The notes beneath the pieces were generated by a model. It was not told where the DNA came from, did not search any database, and saw only the letters and a program-made list of their open reading frames with translations. Source: Panulirus ornatus (lineage: Eukaryota > Arthropoda > Malacostraca > Decapoda > Palinuridae). From it: a stretch of 64,000 nt of DNA. The stretch spans positions 8,360,698 to 8,424,697 of the forward strand of contig NC_092235.1 of the NCBI RefSeq assembly GCF_036320965.1. The letters are read 5' to 3'. Below, one piece after another: positions 11,739 to 30,988 of the stretch (position 1 is its first letter; every line of letters starts with the position of its first letter). The position numbers and the translations under genes were made by a program.

Positions 11739-12764
11739 TGAGAACATCGACCCTTCATTGTGGGTCGGTAACAAAAGTGTTGAATTACACGGGAACAGAG
11801 AAGACAAAATTTTATTACACATTCATTATACAACTATACAATTCTTATCATATACATTACCACATTTCCTGCACTTTCCATCACAAATTTGCTGAGGTCA
11901 TAACCTTGTACTTACCATTACCTTACAACCTTAAGGATGGTGGTCTACAACACCTCTAGATTGATGGAGAAAAGGAAAAGTTTCGTTTTACTATTAAGAC
12001 CACAGAAATACGGTAATTCCGCTTCACTACCACTAACTACTAGTTATTTTACTTGTTGATTTTCACGGCTAAGATTTTCATCCTCTGAGCGAAGCCATAC
12101 AATAATCGTCCTTATCTACTCTGAGCATTGGATAGCCTCCTGATGATCAAGATTGCTGTTTTGGTTGTCCGTTTCCCTTGTTACTGGTGCGCCTCACTGC
12201 ACACCTTACATGAGTGCCTTCCACAGTATTAGGGACAGCTGCTGGGCCTCACTGTAGCTACTTCTGGGACGGTTGCCAATCTTCCTCGTATTCCCTCATG
12301 ACCACAGCGCCAAACCGACTCCCGCCATCAGGCCGAGACGCACAAACATTTCTGACGAAATTGAGACAACCACTTTCGCGTCAGTTTTGACACCAAGTGA
12401 ATTTCTACGACAATTACGTTCAAGATGCTTGGTTTTTCGTTCATGGATTGAACAGAAGCAACCAACGATGGTTGCTACTGCCCAATCCATGAAGTCCCCC
12501 CCACCACGGAAAGGTAACCAAGCTTCGGGGGGGATGGGTGTTTACCCTGACGCCAACGGAGAAACTCAATATTAGTGCAGAGATCTTTTCCTCGGTAAAG
12601 AAAGTGTAGCCGGACTCCGCCCTCATGAGGTTACTGCACGACAGCAAAGATCACCCTTTGGTAGGCTGTGCTATAGGCAGCACAGCTCCGTCAAAGATCT
12701 CACTCCATAAGTGAACTTATATAGATTCCTTTTTTAACATTTTGTCTTGTCTATAAGGAACTCA
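11739..12764. other. Intergenic sequence, no supported gene
   Basis: Overlapping short frames on both strands (for example 12273-12575) show no recognisable domain and contradict each other. A G-rich stretch lies near 12525-12540. Confidence 0.4.
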
Positions 12765-13637
12765 TCAGTTCTTCTCCAGTGAAAGCAAAAAATCATCGAG
12801 AAATTGATTTGCTTCCTCAATATCAGGATCTTGTGGCTCTGTGTGGGGGACGGGGCTGGTGGGCTGTGTGTCTGGTTGTGTCTGGAGAGAGGGGCTGGTG
12901 GTCTCTGTGACTTGCTGTGTCTGGGGAGCGGGGCTGGTGGTCTCTGTGACTTGCTGTGTCTGGGAAGCGGGGCTGGTGGTCTCTGTGACTTGCTGTGTCT
13001 GGGGAGCGGGGCTGGTGGTCTCTGTGACTTGCTGTGTCTGGGAAGCGGGGCTGGTGGTCTCTGTGACTGGCTGTGTCTGGGAAGCGGGGCTGGTGGTCTT
13101 TGTGACTTGCTGTGTCTGGGAAGCGGGGCTGGTGGTCTCTGTGACTGGCTGTGTCTGGGAAGCGGGGTTGGTGGTCTCTGTGACTGGCTGTGTCTGGAGA
13201 TCAGGGGAAGTCTTGGGCATAAATTTCAATATACTGTGAGCGATATCGTCTCTCAACCGATTCCTCTCGATCTTCTCTTGCACGGCCTTCATGATACGTT
13301 TGGGCGGCTTTCTCCATTTTCTTTGCATTTCAGTTGGTGATCCTGCGCCATCGAGCCACATGATACCAGAATAGTATCGTTCCTGTTTCCCAACGGGTCC
13401 AATCTTGGTGTCACACATGATGCCGAGGGAACCCAAATGGCGGCCGATGTTTACGTTGGAAGCCACGGGCTCGTTATGTATCTTGCAGTAACTTTCATAC
13501 CGTTGCTGCAGCTCTTTCCTGCTGATAAGGTACCGCTTCATAGTAATAGTCTTTCCCTTCATTTGAACGAAGGTATTCATGAAACTAACAAAGGAAGGCT
13601 TTCCTTTGTAATCCCGTTTGTAGTAACAGAAGGCCAT
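12765..13637 (-). CDS. Intronless ORF: winged-helix-like N-terminus and 13-residue repeats
   Basis: This is an uninterrupted 290-codon frame starting at ATG 13637. Residues 35-95 read as a basic helical domain (ISRKELQQRYESYC, then NIGRHLGSLGI, then a strand-like YYSGIMWLDG). That order resembles the winged-helix region at the C-terminus of D5-type primase-helicases of large DNA viruses and phages, but no helicase domain is present. Residues 95-140 are highly basic. The rest is about nine copies of a 13-residue unit (TETTSPASQTQQV type), followed by an acidic tail. A DNA-binding protein of viral or transposon origin is possible; this is inference from pattern, and the function is unknown. Confidence 0.5.
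   Translation of the reverse strand: MAFCYYKRDYKGKPSFVSFMNTFVQMKGKTITMKRYLISRKELQQRYESYCKIHNEPVASNVNIGRHLGSLGIMCDTKIGPVGKQERYYSGIMWLDGAGSPTEMQRKWRKPPKRIMKAVQEKIERNRLRDDIAHSILKFMPKTSPDLQTQPVTETTNPASQTQPVTETTSPASQTQQVTKTTSPASQTQPVTETTSPASQTQQVTETTSPAPQTQQVTETTSPASQTQQVTETTSPAPQTQQVTETTSPSLQTQPDTQPTSPVPHTEPQDPDIEEANQFLDDFLLSLEKN
12880..13200. repeat. 39-bp coding minisatellite
   Basis: About eight to nine 39-bp units (GGGGCTGGTGGTCTCTGTGA type) lie inside the ORF at 12765-13637. All are in phase, so copy-number change leaves the frame intact. Confidence 0.9.
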
Positions 13638-13909
13638 TGAAGACGTGGATTGGGTCAGGCGAAGTTACACAGACTAACAAGATAGTCCTATAATCAATGG
13701 TCCTGTATCAGCACTGAACTCGAAATACGTCAGAACGACAATTTGAACCCAGTGCTGGAGGGCCAATTGATGATATTCTCACGTCTTGCTCAACCAAGTA
13801 ACCTCGGTTAGACCTTGTTTATATTTAAATATAGTAAAGCTAATTAGTGAAGCATGATGATTCTATTCATATGTAAGTTGGAATGTAGTTTGTATATCAT
13901 TATTTTTTT
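13638..13909. other. Upstream region of the 290-codon ORF
   Basis: It contains an AT-rich TATATTTAAATATA word near 13820 that could serve as a minus-strand promoter. No gene is visible. Confidence 0.3.
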
Positions 13910-15210
13910 TTATTATACTTCGTCGCTGTCTCCCGCGTTTGCGAGGTAGCGCAAGGAAACAGACAAAAGAAATGGCCCAACCCACCCCCATACACATGTA
14001 TATACATACGTCCACACACACAAATATACATACCTACACAGCTTTCCATGGTTTACCCCAGACGCTTCACATGCCTTGATTCAATCCACTGACAGCACGT
14101 CAACGCCGGTATACCACATCACTCCAATTCACTCTATTCCTTGCCCTCCTTTCACCCTCCTGCATGTTCAGTCCCAGATCACACAAAATCTTTGTCACTC
14201 CATCTTTCCACCTCCAATTTGGTCTCCCTCTTCTCCTCGTTCCCTCCACCTCCGACACATATATCCTCTTGGTCAATCTTTCCTCACTCATTCTCTCCAT
14301 GTGCCCAAACCATTTCAAAACACCCTCTTCTGCTCTCTCAACCACGCTCTTTTTATTTCCACACATCTCTCTTACCCTTATGTTACTAACTCGATCAAAC
14401 CACCTCACACCACACATTGTCCTCAAACATCTCATTTCCAGCACATCCATCCTCCTGCGCACAACTCTATCCATAGCCCACGCCTCGCAACCATACAACA
14501 TTGTTGGAACAACTATTCCTTCAAACATACCCATTTTTGCTTTCTGAGATAATGTTCTCGACTTCAAAACATTCTTCAAGGCTCCCAGAATTTTCGCCCC
14601 CTCCCCCACCCTATGATCCACTTCCGCTTCCATGATTCCATCCGCTGCCAGATCCACTCCCAGATATCTAAAACACTTCACTTCCTCCAGTGTTTCTCCA
14701 TTCAAACTCACCTCCCAATTGACTTGACCCTCAACCCTACTGAACCTAATAACCTTGCTCTTATTCACATTTACTCTTAACTTTCTTCTTTCACACACTT
14801 TAACAAACTTAGTCACCAGCTTCTGCAGTTTCTCACATGAATCAGCCACCAGCGTTGTATCATCAGCGAACAACAACTGACTCACTTCCCAAGCTCTCTC
14901 ATCCACAACAGACTTCATACTTGCACCTCTTTCCAAAACTCTTGCTTTCACCTCCCTAATAACCCCATCCATAAACAAATTAAACAACCATGGAGACATC
15001 ACACACCCCTGCCGCAAACCTACATTCACTGAGAACCAATCACTTTCCTCTCTTCCTACACGTACACATGCCTTACATCCTCGATAAAAACTTTTCACTG
15101 CTTCTAACAACTTGCCTCCCACACCATATATTCTTAATACCTTCCACAGAGCATCTCTATCAACTTTATCATATACCTTCTCCAGATCCATAAATGCTAT
15201 ATACAAATCC
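13910..15210 (-). mobile_element. Main LINE family, copy C0 (5'-truncated)
   Basis: The minus-strand frame 14100-15212 encodes 370 residues from the AFMDLEK box through FADDT to the C-terminus. The 3' tail and hairpin follow down to poly(T) at 13910. The 5' end joins a (TA)n tract at 15211, where LINE and tract share the bases CCAT. Several substitutions (for example YDKVD for YDRVD, FADDTTL) make it more diverged than its neighbours. Confidence 0.95.
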
Positions 15211-23546
<8,336 letters not shown>

Positions 23547-23586
23547 TTAACAAAGCGCAAATGAATGCACACCTTCATAGAACATA

Positions 23587-23730
23587 CCAACCTCCAACAG
23601 CCAGGATCGAACTCGGGACCCCTATGCGACATTAGGGAGCGCGACCGCTATTTTATGATCATAGCCGAGCGGTTGCGCTATCGCCTGTTCCACTGGAGTC
23701 CTGGGTTCGATCCTAGCTGTTGGAGGTTTG
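23587..23730. repeat. Inverted pair of tRNA-like (SINE-like) sequences
   Basis: Two divergent tRNA-like units share the box-B-like word GTTCGATCCT followed by GCTGTTGGAGG. One is on the minus strand (23587-23650) and one on the plus strand (23663-23730). The plus unit also has GCCGAGCGGTTGCGC, which resembles the 5' half of Leu/Ser tRNAs. Neither folds into a complete cloverleaf by eye, so tRNA-derived repeats are more likely than genes. Confidence 0.6.
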
Positions 23731-23734
23731 TATG

Positions 23735-23737
<3 letters not shown>

Positions 23738-23824
<87 letters not shown>

Positions 23825-23833
23825 TTATATATA
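23738..23833. repeat. (TA)n microsatellite
   Basis: Nearly pure TA ending in ATATTTATATATAA. Unique sequence with a GGAAGGAAGGAAGG run follows. Confidence 0.97.
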
Positions 23834-24029
23834 ATTGGGTGTCTTAAGCGTAGAAAGGAAGGAAGGAAGGCCCATTAAAGCCACATCTTTTTCCAGAGCG
23901 AAGGCTTTCAAGAGAGAGATAGGGAGAAATGAACAGTATTTTCATGAGATTTGTACATATGTCTTTCGATAAATATGTGGTTTTACGTGTGTCTCCTTAG
24001 AGATGGAATTCTTCCATTTTATGTGTATA

Positions 24030-24031
<2 letters not shown>

Positions 24032-24121
<90 letters not shown>
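24032..24121. repeat. (CT)n microsatellite
   Basis: About 90 bp of CT just before the 3' tail of LINE copy C. Confidence 0.98.
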
Positions 24122-24126
<5 letters not shown>

Positions 24127-24133
24127 ATGTATA

Positions 24134-26054
24134 TATTTTTTTTTTTTTTGCTTTGTCGCTGTCTCCAGCGTTTGCGAGGTAGCGCAAGGAAACAGACGAA
24201 AGAAATGGCCCAACCCACCCACTTACACATGTATATACATACGTCCACACATGCAAATATACATACCTACACAGCTTTCCATGGTTTACCCCAGACGCTT
24301 CACATGCCCTGATTCAATCCACTGACAGCACGTCAACCCCGGTATACCACATCGATCCAATTCACTCTATTCCTTGCCCTCCTTTCACCCTCCTGCATGT
24401 TCAGGCCCCGATCACACAAAATCTTTTTCACTCCATCTTTCCACCTCCAATTTGGTCTCCCTCTTCTCCTCGTTCCCTCCACCTCCGACACACATATCCT
24501 CTTGGTCAATCTTTCCTCACTCATTCTCTCCATGTGCCCAAACCATTTCAAAACACCCTCTTCTGCTCTCTCAACCACGCTCTTTTTATTTCCACACATC
24601 TCTCTTACCCTTACGTTACTTACTCGATCAAACCACCTCACACCACACATTGTCCTCAAACATCTCATTTCCAGCACATCCATCCTCCTGCGCACAACTC
24701 TATCCATAGCCCACGCCTCGCAACCATACAACATTGTTGGAACCACTATTCCTTCAAACATACCCATTTTTGCTTTCCGGGATAATGTTCTCGACTTCCA
24801 CACATTCCTCAAGGCTCCCAGGATTTTTGCCCCCTCCCCCACCCTATGATCCACTTCCGCTTCCATGGTTCCATCCGCTGCCAGATCCACTCCCAGATAT
24901 CTAAAACACTTTACTTCCTTCAGTTTTTCTCCATTCAAACTTACCTCCGAATTGACTTGACCCTCAACCCTACTGTACCTAATTACCTTGCTCTTATTCA
25001 CATTTACTCTTAACTTTCTTCTTTCACACACTTTACCAAACTCAGTCACCAGCTTCTGCAGTTTCTCACATGAATCAGCCACCAGCGCTGTATCATCAGC
25101 GAACAACAACTGACTCACTTCCCAAGCTCTCTCATCCCCAACAGACTTCATACTTGCTCCTCTTTCCAAAACTCTTGCATTCACCTCCCTAACAACCCCA
25201 TCCATAAACAAATTAAACAACCATGGAGACATCACACACCCCTGCCGCAAACCTACATTCACTGAGAACCAATCACTTTCCTCTCTTCCTACACGTACAC
25301 ATGCCTTACATCCTCGATAAAAACTTTTCACTGCTCCTAACAACTTGCCTCCCACACCATATATTCTTAATACCTTCCACAGAGCATCTCTATCAACTCT
25401 ATCATATGCCTTCTCCAGATCCATAAATGCTACATACAAATCCATTTGCTTTTCTAAGTATTTCTCACATACATTCTTCAAAGCAAACACCTGATCCACA
25501 CATCCTCTACCACTTCTGAAACCACACTGCTCTTCCCCAATCTGATGCTCTGTACATGTCTTCACCCTCTCAATCAATACCCTCCCATATAATTTACCAG
25601 GAATACTCAACAAACTTATACCTCTGTAATTTGAGCACTCACTCTTATCCCCTTTGCCTTTGTACAATGGCACTATGCACGCATTCCGCCAACCCTCAGG
25701 CACCTCACCATGAGTCATACATACATTAAATAAACTTACCAACCAGTCAATAATACAGTCAACCCCTTTTTTGATAAATTCCACTGCAATACCATCCAAA
25801 CCTGCTGCCTTGCCGGCTTTCATCTTCCGCAAAGCTTTTACTAGCCCTTCTCTGTTTACCAAATCATTTTCCCTAACCCTCTCACTTTGCACACCACCTC
25901 GACCAAAACACCCTATATCTGCCACTCTATCATCAAACATATTCAACAAACCTTCAAAATACTCACTCCATCTCCTTCTCACATCTTCACTACTTGTTAT
26001 CACCTCCCCATTTGCGCCCTTCACTGAAGTTCCCATTTGCTCCCTTGTCTTACG

Positions 26055-26057
<3 letters not shown>
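24134..26057 (-). mobile_element. Main LINE family, copy C
   Basis: The minus-strand frame from about 26057 down to 24333 covers the end of the linker (VRKTREQMGTS), the whole reverse transcriptase and an intact C-terminus. The ORF runs a further ~25 codons into the TA tract as an artefactual Ile-Tyr repeat. The 5' break follows CTTACGCACT, joining TA. The 3' tail ends in a short poly(A) next to the (CT)n tract. Confidence 0.95.

Positions 26058-26124
<67 letters not shown>
26058..26124. repeat. (TA)n microsatellite
   Basis: About 67 bp of TA between head-to-head copies C and D. Confidence 0.98.
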
Positions 26125-26126
<2 letters not shown>

Positions 26127-27345
26127 ATTTGTATGTAGCATTTATGGATCTGGAGAAGGCATATGATAGAGTTGATAGAGATGCTCTGTGGAAGGTATTA
26201 AGAATATATGGTGTGGGAGGAAAGTTGTTAGAAGCAGTGAAAAGTTTTTATCGAGGATGTAAGGCATGTGTACGTGTAGGAAGAGAGGAAAGTGATTGGT
26301 TCTCAGTGAATGTAGGTTTGCGGCAGGGGTGTGTGATGTCTCCATGGTTGTTTAATTTGTTTATGGATGGGGTTGTTAGGGAGGTAAATGCAAGAGTTTT
26401 GGAAAGAGGGGCAAGTATGAAGTCTGTTGGGGATGAGAGAGCTTGGGAAGTGAGTCAGTTGTTGTTCGCTGATGATACAGCGCTGGTGGCTGATTCATGT
26501 GAGAAACTGCAGAAGCTGGTGACTGAGTTTGGAAAAGTGTGTGGAAGAAGAAAGTTAAGAGTAAATGTGAATAAGAGCAAGGTTATTAGGTTCAGTAGGG
26601 TTGAGGGTCAAGTCAATTGGGAGGTGAGTTTGAATGGAGAAAAACTGAAGGAAGTGAAGTGTTTTAGATATCTGGGAGTGGATCTGGCAGCGGATGGAAC
26701 CATGGAAGCGGAAGTGGATCATAGGGTGGGGAGAGGGGGGCGAAAATCCTGGGGGCCTGTGAAGAATGTGTGGAAGTCGAGGGAAACATTATCTCGGAAA
26801 GCAAAAAGGGGTATGTTTGAGGGGAAAAGTGGTTCCAACAGTTAAAGGTTGCAGGGGGGCTTGGATGAGTTGGCGGGAGGATGGTTGCGGAAATAGATGT
26901 TTAGGGCAATTTTGGGGGGAGGTGGGTTTGATCGAGTAAGTAAGTAAGGGTAAGAGAATTGTTTGGAAAAAAAAGAGGTGGTTTAAAGGGGCAGAGAGTG
27001 GTTTTGAAAAAATTTGGGCACATGGAGAGAAAGAGGAGGGAAAATTGCCGAGGATATTTTGTCGGGGTGGAGGGAAAGGGAATGGGAGACAAAATTGGGG
27101 GGTGGAAAGTTTAGTGAAAAATTTTGGTATGGGGCTGAACATGCGGAGGGTGAAAGGAGGGGAAGGAATAAGGAATTGGCGATTGGTATTTCGGGGTTGA
27201 CGTGCTGCATGGATTTAACCCGGCTTTGAAGGTCGGGGTAAACATGGAAAGCTTTTTAGGTATGAAGGGTTGGGCGTTTATTCATGAGATGGGGGGGGTG
27301 GGCTTTTTTGTCTTTTCCTTGCGCTATCGCAACGCGGGGGGAAAA
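26125..27345 (+). mobile_element. Main LINE family, copy D (plus strand, error-rich 3' half)
   Basis: It starts at ATGGATTTGTATGTAGC, inside the first reverse transcriptase catalytic box. It matches other copies closely to about 26730, then loses frame through repeated small indels. The degraded part is still recognisable as the C-terminal region and 3' tail (GGTTGACGTGCTG near 27194, CTTGCGCTA near 27319). The duplicate D' at 36224 is intact throughout. Confidence 0.9.
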
Positions 27346-27495
27346 AAAAAAAAAAATTTTTATATTTATTTTAAAAATAATTTAAAACAAAAGTATTTTT
27401 TTTTTTTAATTTATATTAATTATATTTATATATATTTTAAAATTTAAATATTTAAAAAAAATATTTTATATATATATTATATTATATATATATAT

Positions 27496-27533
<38 letters not shown>

Positions 27534-27534
27534 C
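27346..27534. repeat. Degraded A/T-rich and TA tract with poly(T)
   Basis: It is the positional equivalent of the TA tract at 16744-16965, but with irregular A and T runs. It ends in about 45 T bases. Confidence 0.8.
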
Positions 27535-30320
27535 TTTGTCGCTGTCTCCCGCTTTGCGAGTAGCGCAAGGAAACGACGAAGAAAAGGCCCCAAACCCCCC
27601 CCAACACTTTTATTACTACGCCCCCACGAATAACATACCTACACGTTTTATGGGTTTTCCCCGCGCTTCACTGCCTTTTTTCAAACCAACAGACCCACCT
27701 TACCACATCGTCCATTCACCCTTTTTCCTTCCTCCCCTTTTACCCCCCTGATGTTGCCCCCTCACACAAAAAACTTTTTTACCCTTTTTTCCACCTCCAA
27801 TTTGGTCTCCCCTTTTTCCCGTTCCACCCCCGCACATATATTTTTTCCCCTTGGTCAATCTTTCCCAATATTCTTCATGGCCCAAAAACCCTTTTAAAAC
27901 CCCTCTTTGCTCTCTCACCCGCTCTTTTTTTTTTCCCCCCAATTTCTTACCCCTTTCGTTCTACTCGATCAAACCCCCTCACACCAACATTGCCCCAAAC
28001 ATCTCATTTCCGCAATCCATCTCCCCGCGCCAAACCCTTTTATAGCCCGCCCGAACCATACAACTTGTTGGAACACTATTCCTTAAAATACCTTTTTTGT
28101 TTTCCCGAGATAATGTTCTCTTCCCCATTTTAAACCCCCGGGATTTTCGCCCCCCCCCCCCCTTGATCCATTCGCTTCATGGTTCCCCCCTCCACCCCCC
28201 CAGTTTCCATTACCCCTTTTTTTCCCTTAAATCACCCCCAACTTTCCCCCTTTCCTCCGATTTTTCTCTTTTTTTTCCCAAATTTTTAAAACCTCCCAAA
28301 TTTTGCCTTTCCTTAAACCCCCCCTTACTGAACCAATACCCTTGTTTCCCCCAAAAACTTTACTTTTTTAAAATTTCTTCCCTTTCCCCCCAAAAAAAAA
28401 AACCTTCCCCCCCCCCAAAAACCCTAAAGGCCCCCCCCACCAAAGTTTTTCCTGCCAGTTTTTTTTCCCCACATAATTTTTCAAACCTTCAGAGCATTCT
28501 ATAAACTTTCTTTTTTCCCCCAACCCAAAAATGCCTAAAACCCATTTGCTTTTTAAGTATTTCTCACATACATTTTCAAGCAAACACTGTTTCCACATCC
28601 TTACCTTCTGAAACCCATGCTTTTCCCCAAATTGATGCTTTACATCCCTTCCCCCTCTCAATAATACCCCCCCTTAATTTTTCCCCGGGAAATACTCAAA
28701 AACTTTCCCTTGTAATTTGGACTCACTTTATCCCTTTGCCTTTGTACAAGGCATTGCCGCATTCCCCCAACCCTCAGGACCTCCCCATGAGTATAATACA
28801 AAAATAACCTTACCAACATCAACAATAGTCACCCCTTTTTTAATAAATCCACTGAAATCCACCCAAACCTGCTGCCTTCCGGTTTTCTTTCCCCGCAAAG
28901 TTTTTACTCCCTCTTCTTGTTTCCCAAATCTTTTTCCCCAACCCCTTCCACTTTGCCCCCCCTCGCCCAAAAAAACCCCAAATCTGATCTTCATCAAACA
29001 CTTTCAAAAATTTAAAAAATACTACCCATCTCTTCCCCATCCCCATACTTGTTATACCCCCCATTTGCCCTTATAAAGTTCCCTTTGTCCTTGTCTTCGC
29101 ACTTTTTACCTTTCCAGAAAATCTTTTTATTTCCCTAAATTTTAAATGATATTCTCCCCAAATTCTTTGCCTTTTTTTCACCTCTTGCACCTTTCTCTTG
29201 ACCTCCTGTCCTTTTTTTTTTACTTCCCACTCATTTATTTTTTTTCCCGCAAAAATCGTCAAATGCCTCTTTTCTCTTTATAATATCTTCTTCTTACCAC
29301 CCCTCATCCCTTTCTAATCAACCCCCCTCCCCCTCTTTCTGCCCCCAAGTCTTTTTTCGCAATCCCTCCGATTCCCTAAATAATCCCCTTTCCCCCACTC
29401 CCTTTCTCCATTTTTCTCACTTTTTTCCATTCGTAAGTCTTTGGTACTTTTCCTACCCAAAATTTTCCCAAATCATTTCTTCACCACCTCTTCACCCCCA
29501 AAATTCTCTTTTTTCTGAAAACCAAAACAAATCTTACCTTTTCCTCCACAAAAAAAGATCGACATCCTCCGTTCACCTCTCAGACATTAACATCCAAAAA
29601 TCTCTTTTCGCGCCTGTCAATTAACCGTAATCCAATAACGCTCTTGGCCCTCTCCTACTTTTAAGTATTATTATGATTTTTCCTTTTTAAACCCGGGATT
29701 CCCAAACACAGTCCTTTTTTTGCATAAACTACAAGCTTTCAATTCCTTTACACACTGAAACCCCATGTTTCCAATTATCCCTTCAATGCCAATTTCCCCC
29801 TTTGCATTAAATTCACCATCTCTTATGACCGGTCTAGTGCATCCAAACCACTAACAAACTCATTCCAGCTGCACCAAATCACTTGCATTTCTGATCTTTC
29901 TTCTCTTGCCAGGTGCATTTGCACCAATAATCACACTCTCTCCATCAACTTTCTGTTTTTTCCCATATTAATCGAGAATTTACGTTTCTTACACTCTGTC
30001 CATAACTCCCACACCTCCTGATTCGGGAGTTTTGTACTCCTTCCCTTTGCTTTGTCCGTCACTACCTGACTTTATCGCCCAGACTTCCAAACCACTCTTC
30101 CCTTACTTGGAGTTCGTTTCTCTCAGAGCCAAAACACAGGTTCCTTTCCTAAACATCCTACCTTATCTCTCCTTTTTTCACATCTTTGGTTACATCCACA
30201 CACATTTAGGCACCCACTCTGAGCCTTGAGGAGATGAGCACTCCGCGTGCACGACTTCTTCTGTTTCCCCATTTAGAAAGTTAAGAAAGGAGGGAGGATT
30301 TTGGCACCCCCCGCTCCCAT
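27535..30320 (-). mobile_element. Main LINE family, error-rich copy A'
   Basis: The whole stretch follows copy A (16975-20202) in order, from the 3' hairpin region at 27540 to the 5' leader (GGAGGATTTTGGCACCCCCC near 30292). Short deletions and homopolymer changes occur every few bases, so no long frame survives. Because the flanking TA tract is corrupted in the same way, sequence error is more likely than ordinary pseudogene decay. Confidence 0.9.
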
Positions 30321-30988
30321 TTATATATTTATATATTATTTATATATCTTATATATATATTTTTAGATATATTATTTATTTATATATATTTATATATATA
30401 TATATTATATATATTATATTATATATACATATATATATATGGTTATTACATATATATATATATAATATATATATACTATATATAGTTATATATTTATAAA
30501 TATAATTTATATATTATATTATATATATATATTTATTTATATATTTTTTTATATTTATATATATATATATATATATATAATATTATATTTAGTTATATAT
30601 ATTTAAGTAAAGATATATAATATATATCAAAGTATTCATATATATATATATTATATTATCTATCTTATATATTATATATTCATATAATATATATATATAT
30701 CTATATATATATTATTATATATATATAGTATATTTATATATATATTATTATATATATATATATATATACATATATATTTATATATATATTTATATATATT
30801 TATATATATATATATAAAAATATATATATATATATATTATATTATATAATATATTTATTATATATATATTTATATATATATACAATATATATATATATAT
30901 TATATATATAATATATATATATGAATACATATATAATATATATATATTATATATATTATATATATATATATTTGTTTTTTTTTTTTTT
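30321..30988. repeat. Degraded TA tract
   Basis: This is the positional equivalent of 20203-20826. It is TA-rich but broken by many TT, AA and single-base changes, and ends in poly(T). Confidence 0.9.

Noticed and set aside
12273..12575. A 100-codon plus-strand frame
   Set aside because: Other frames on both strands overlap it, and no domain, conserved composition or splice context supports it.
27535..30320. Ordinary pseudogenisation of LINE copy A'
   Set aside because: The same error texture continues through the flanking TA tract and parts of the neighbouring LINE copies, then stops abruptly. Sequence error explains it better.
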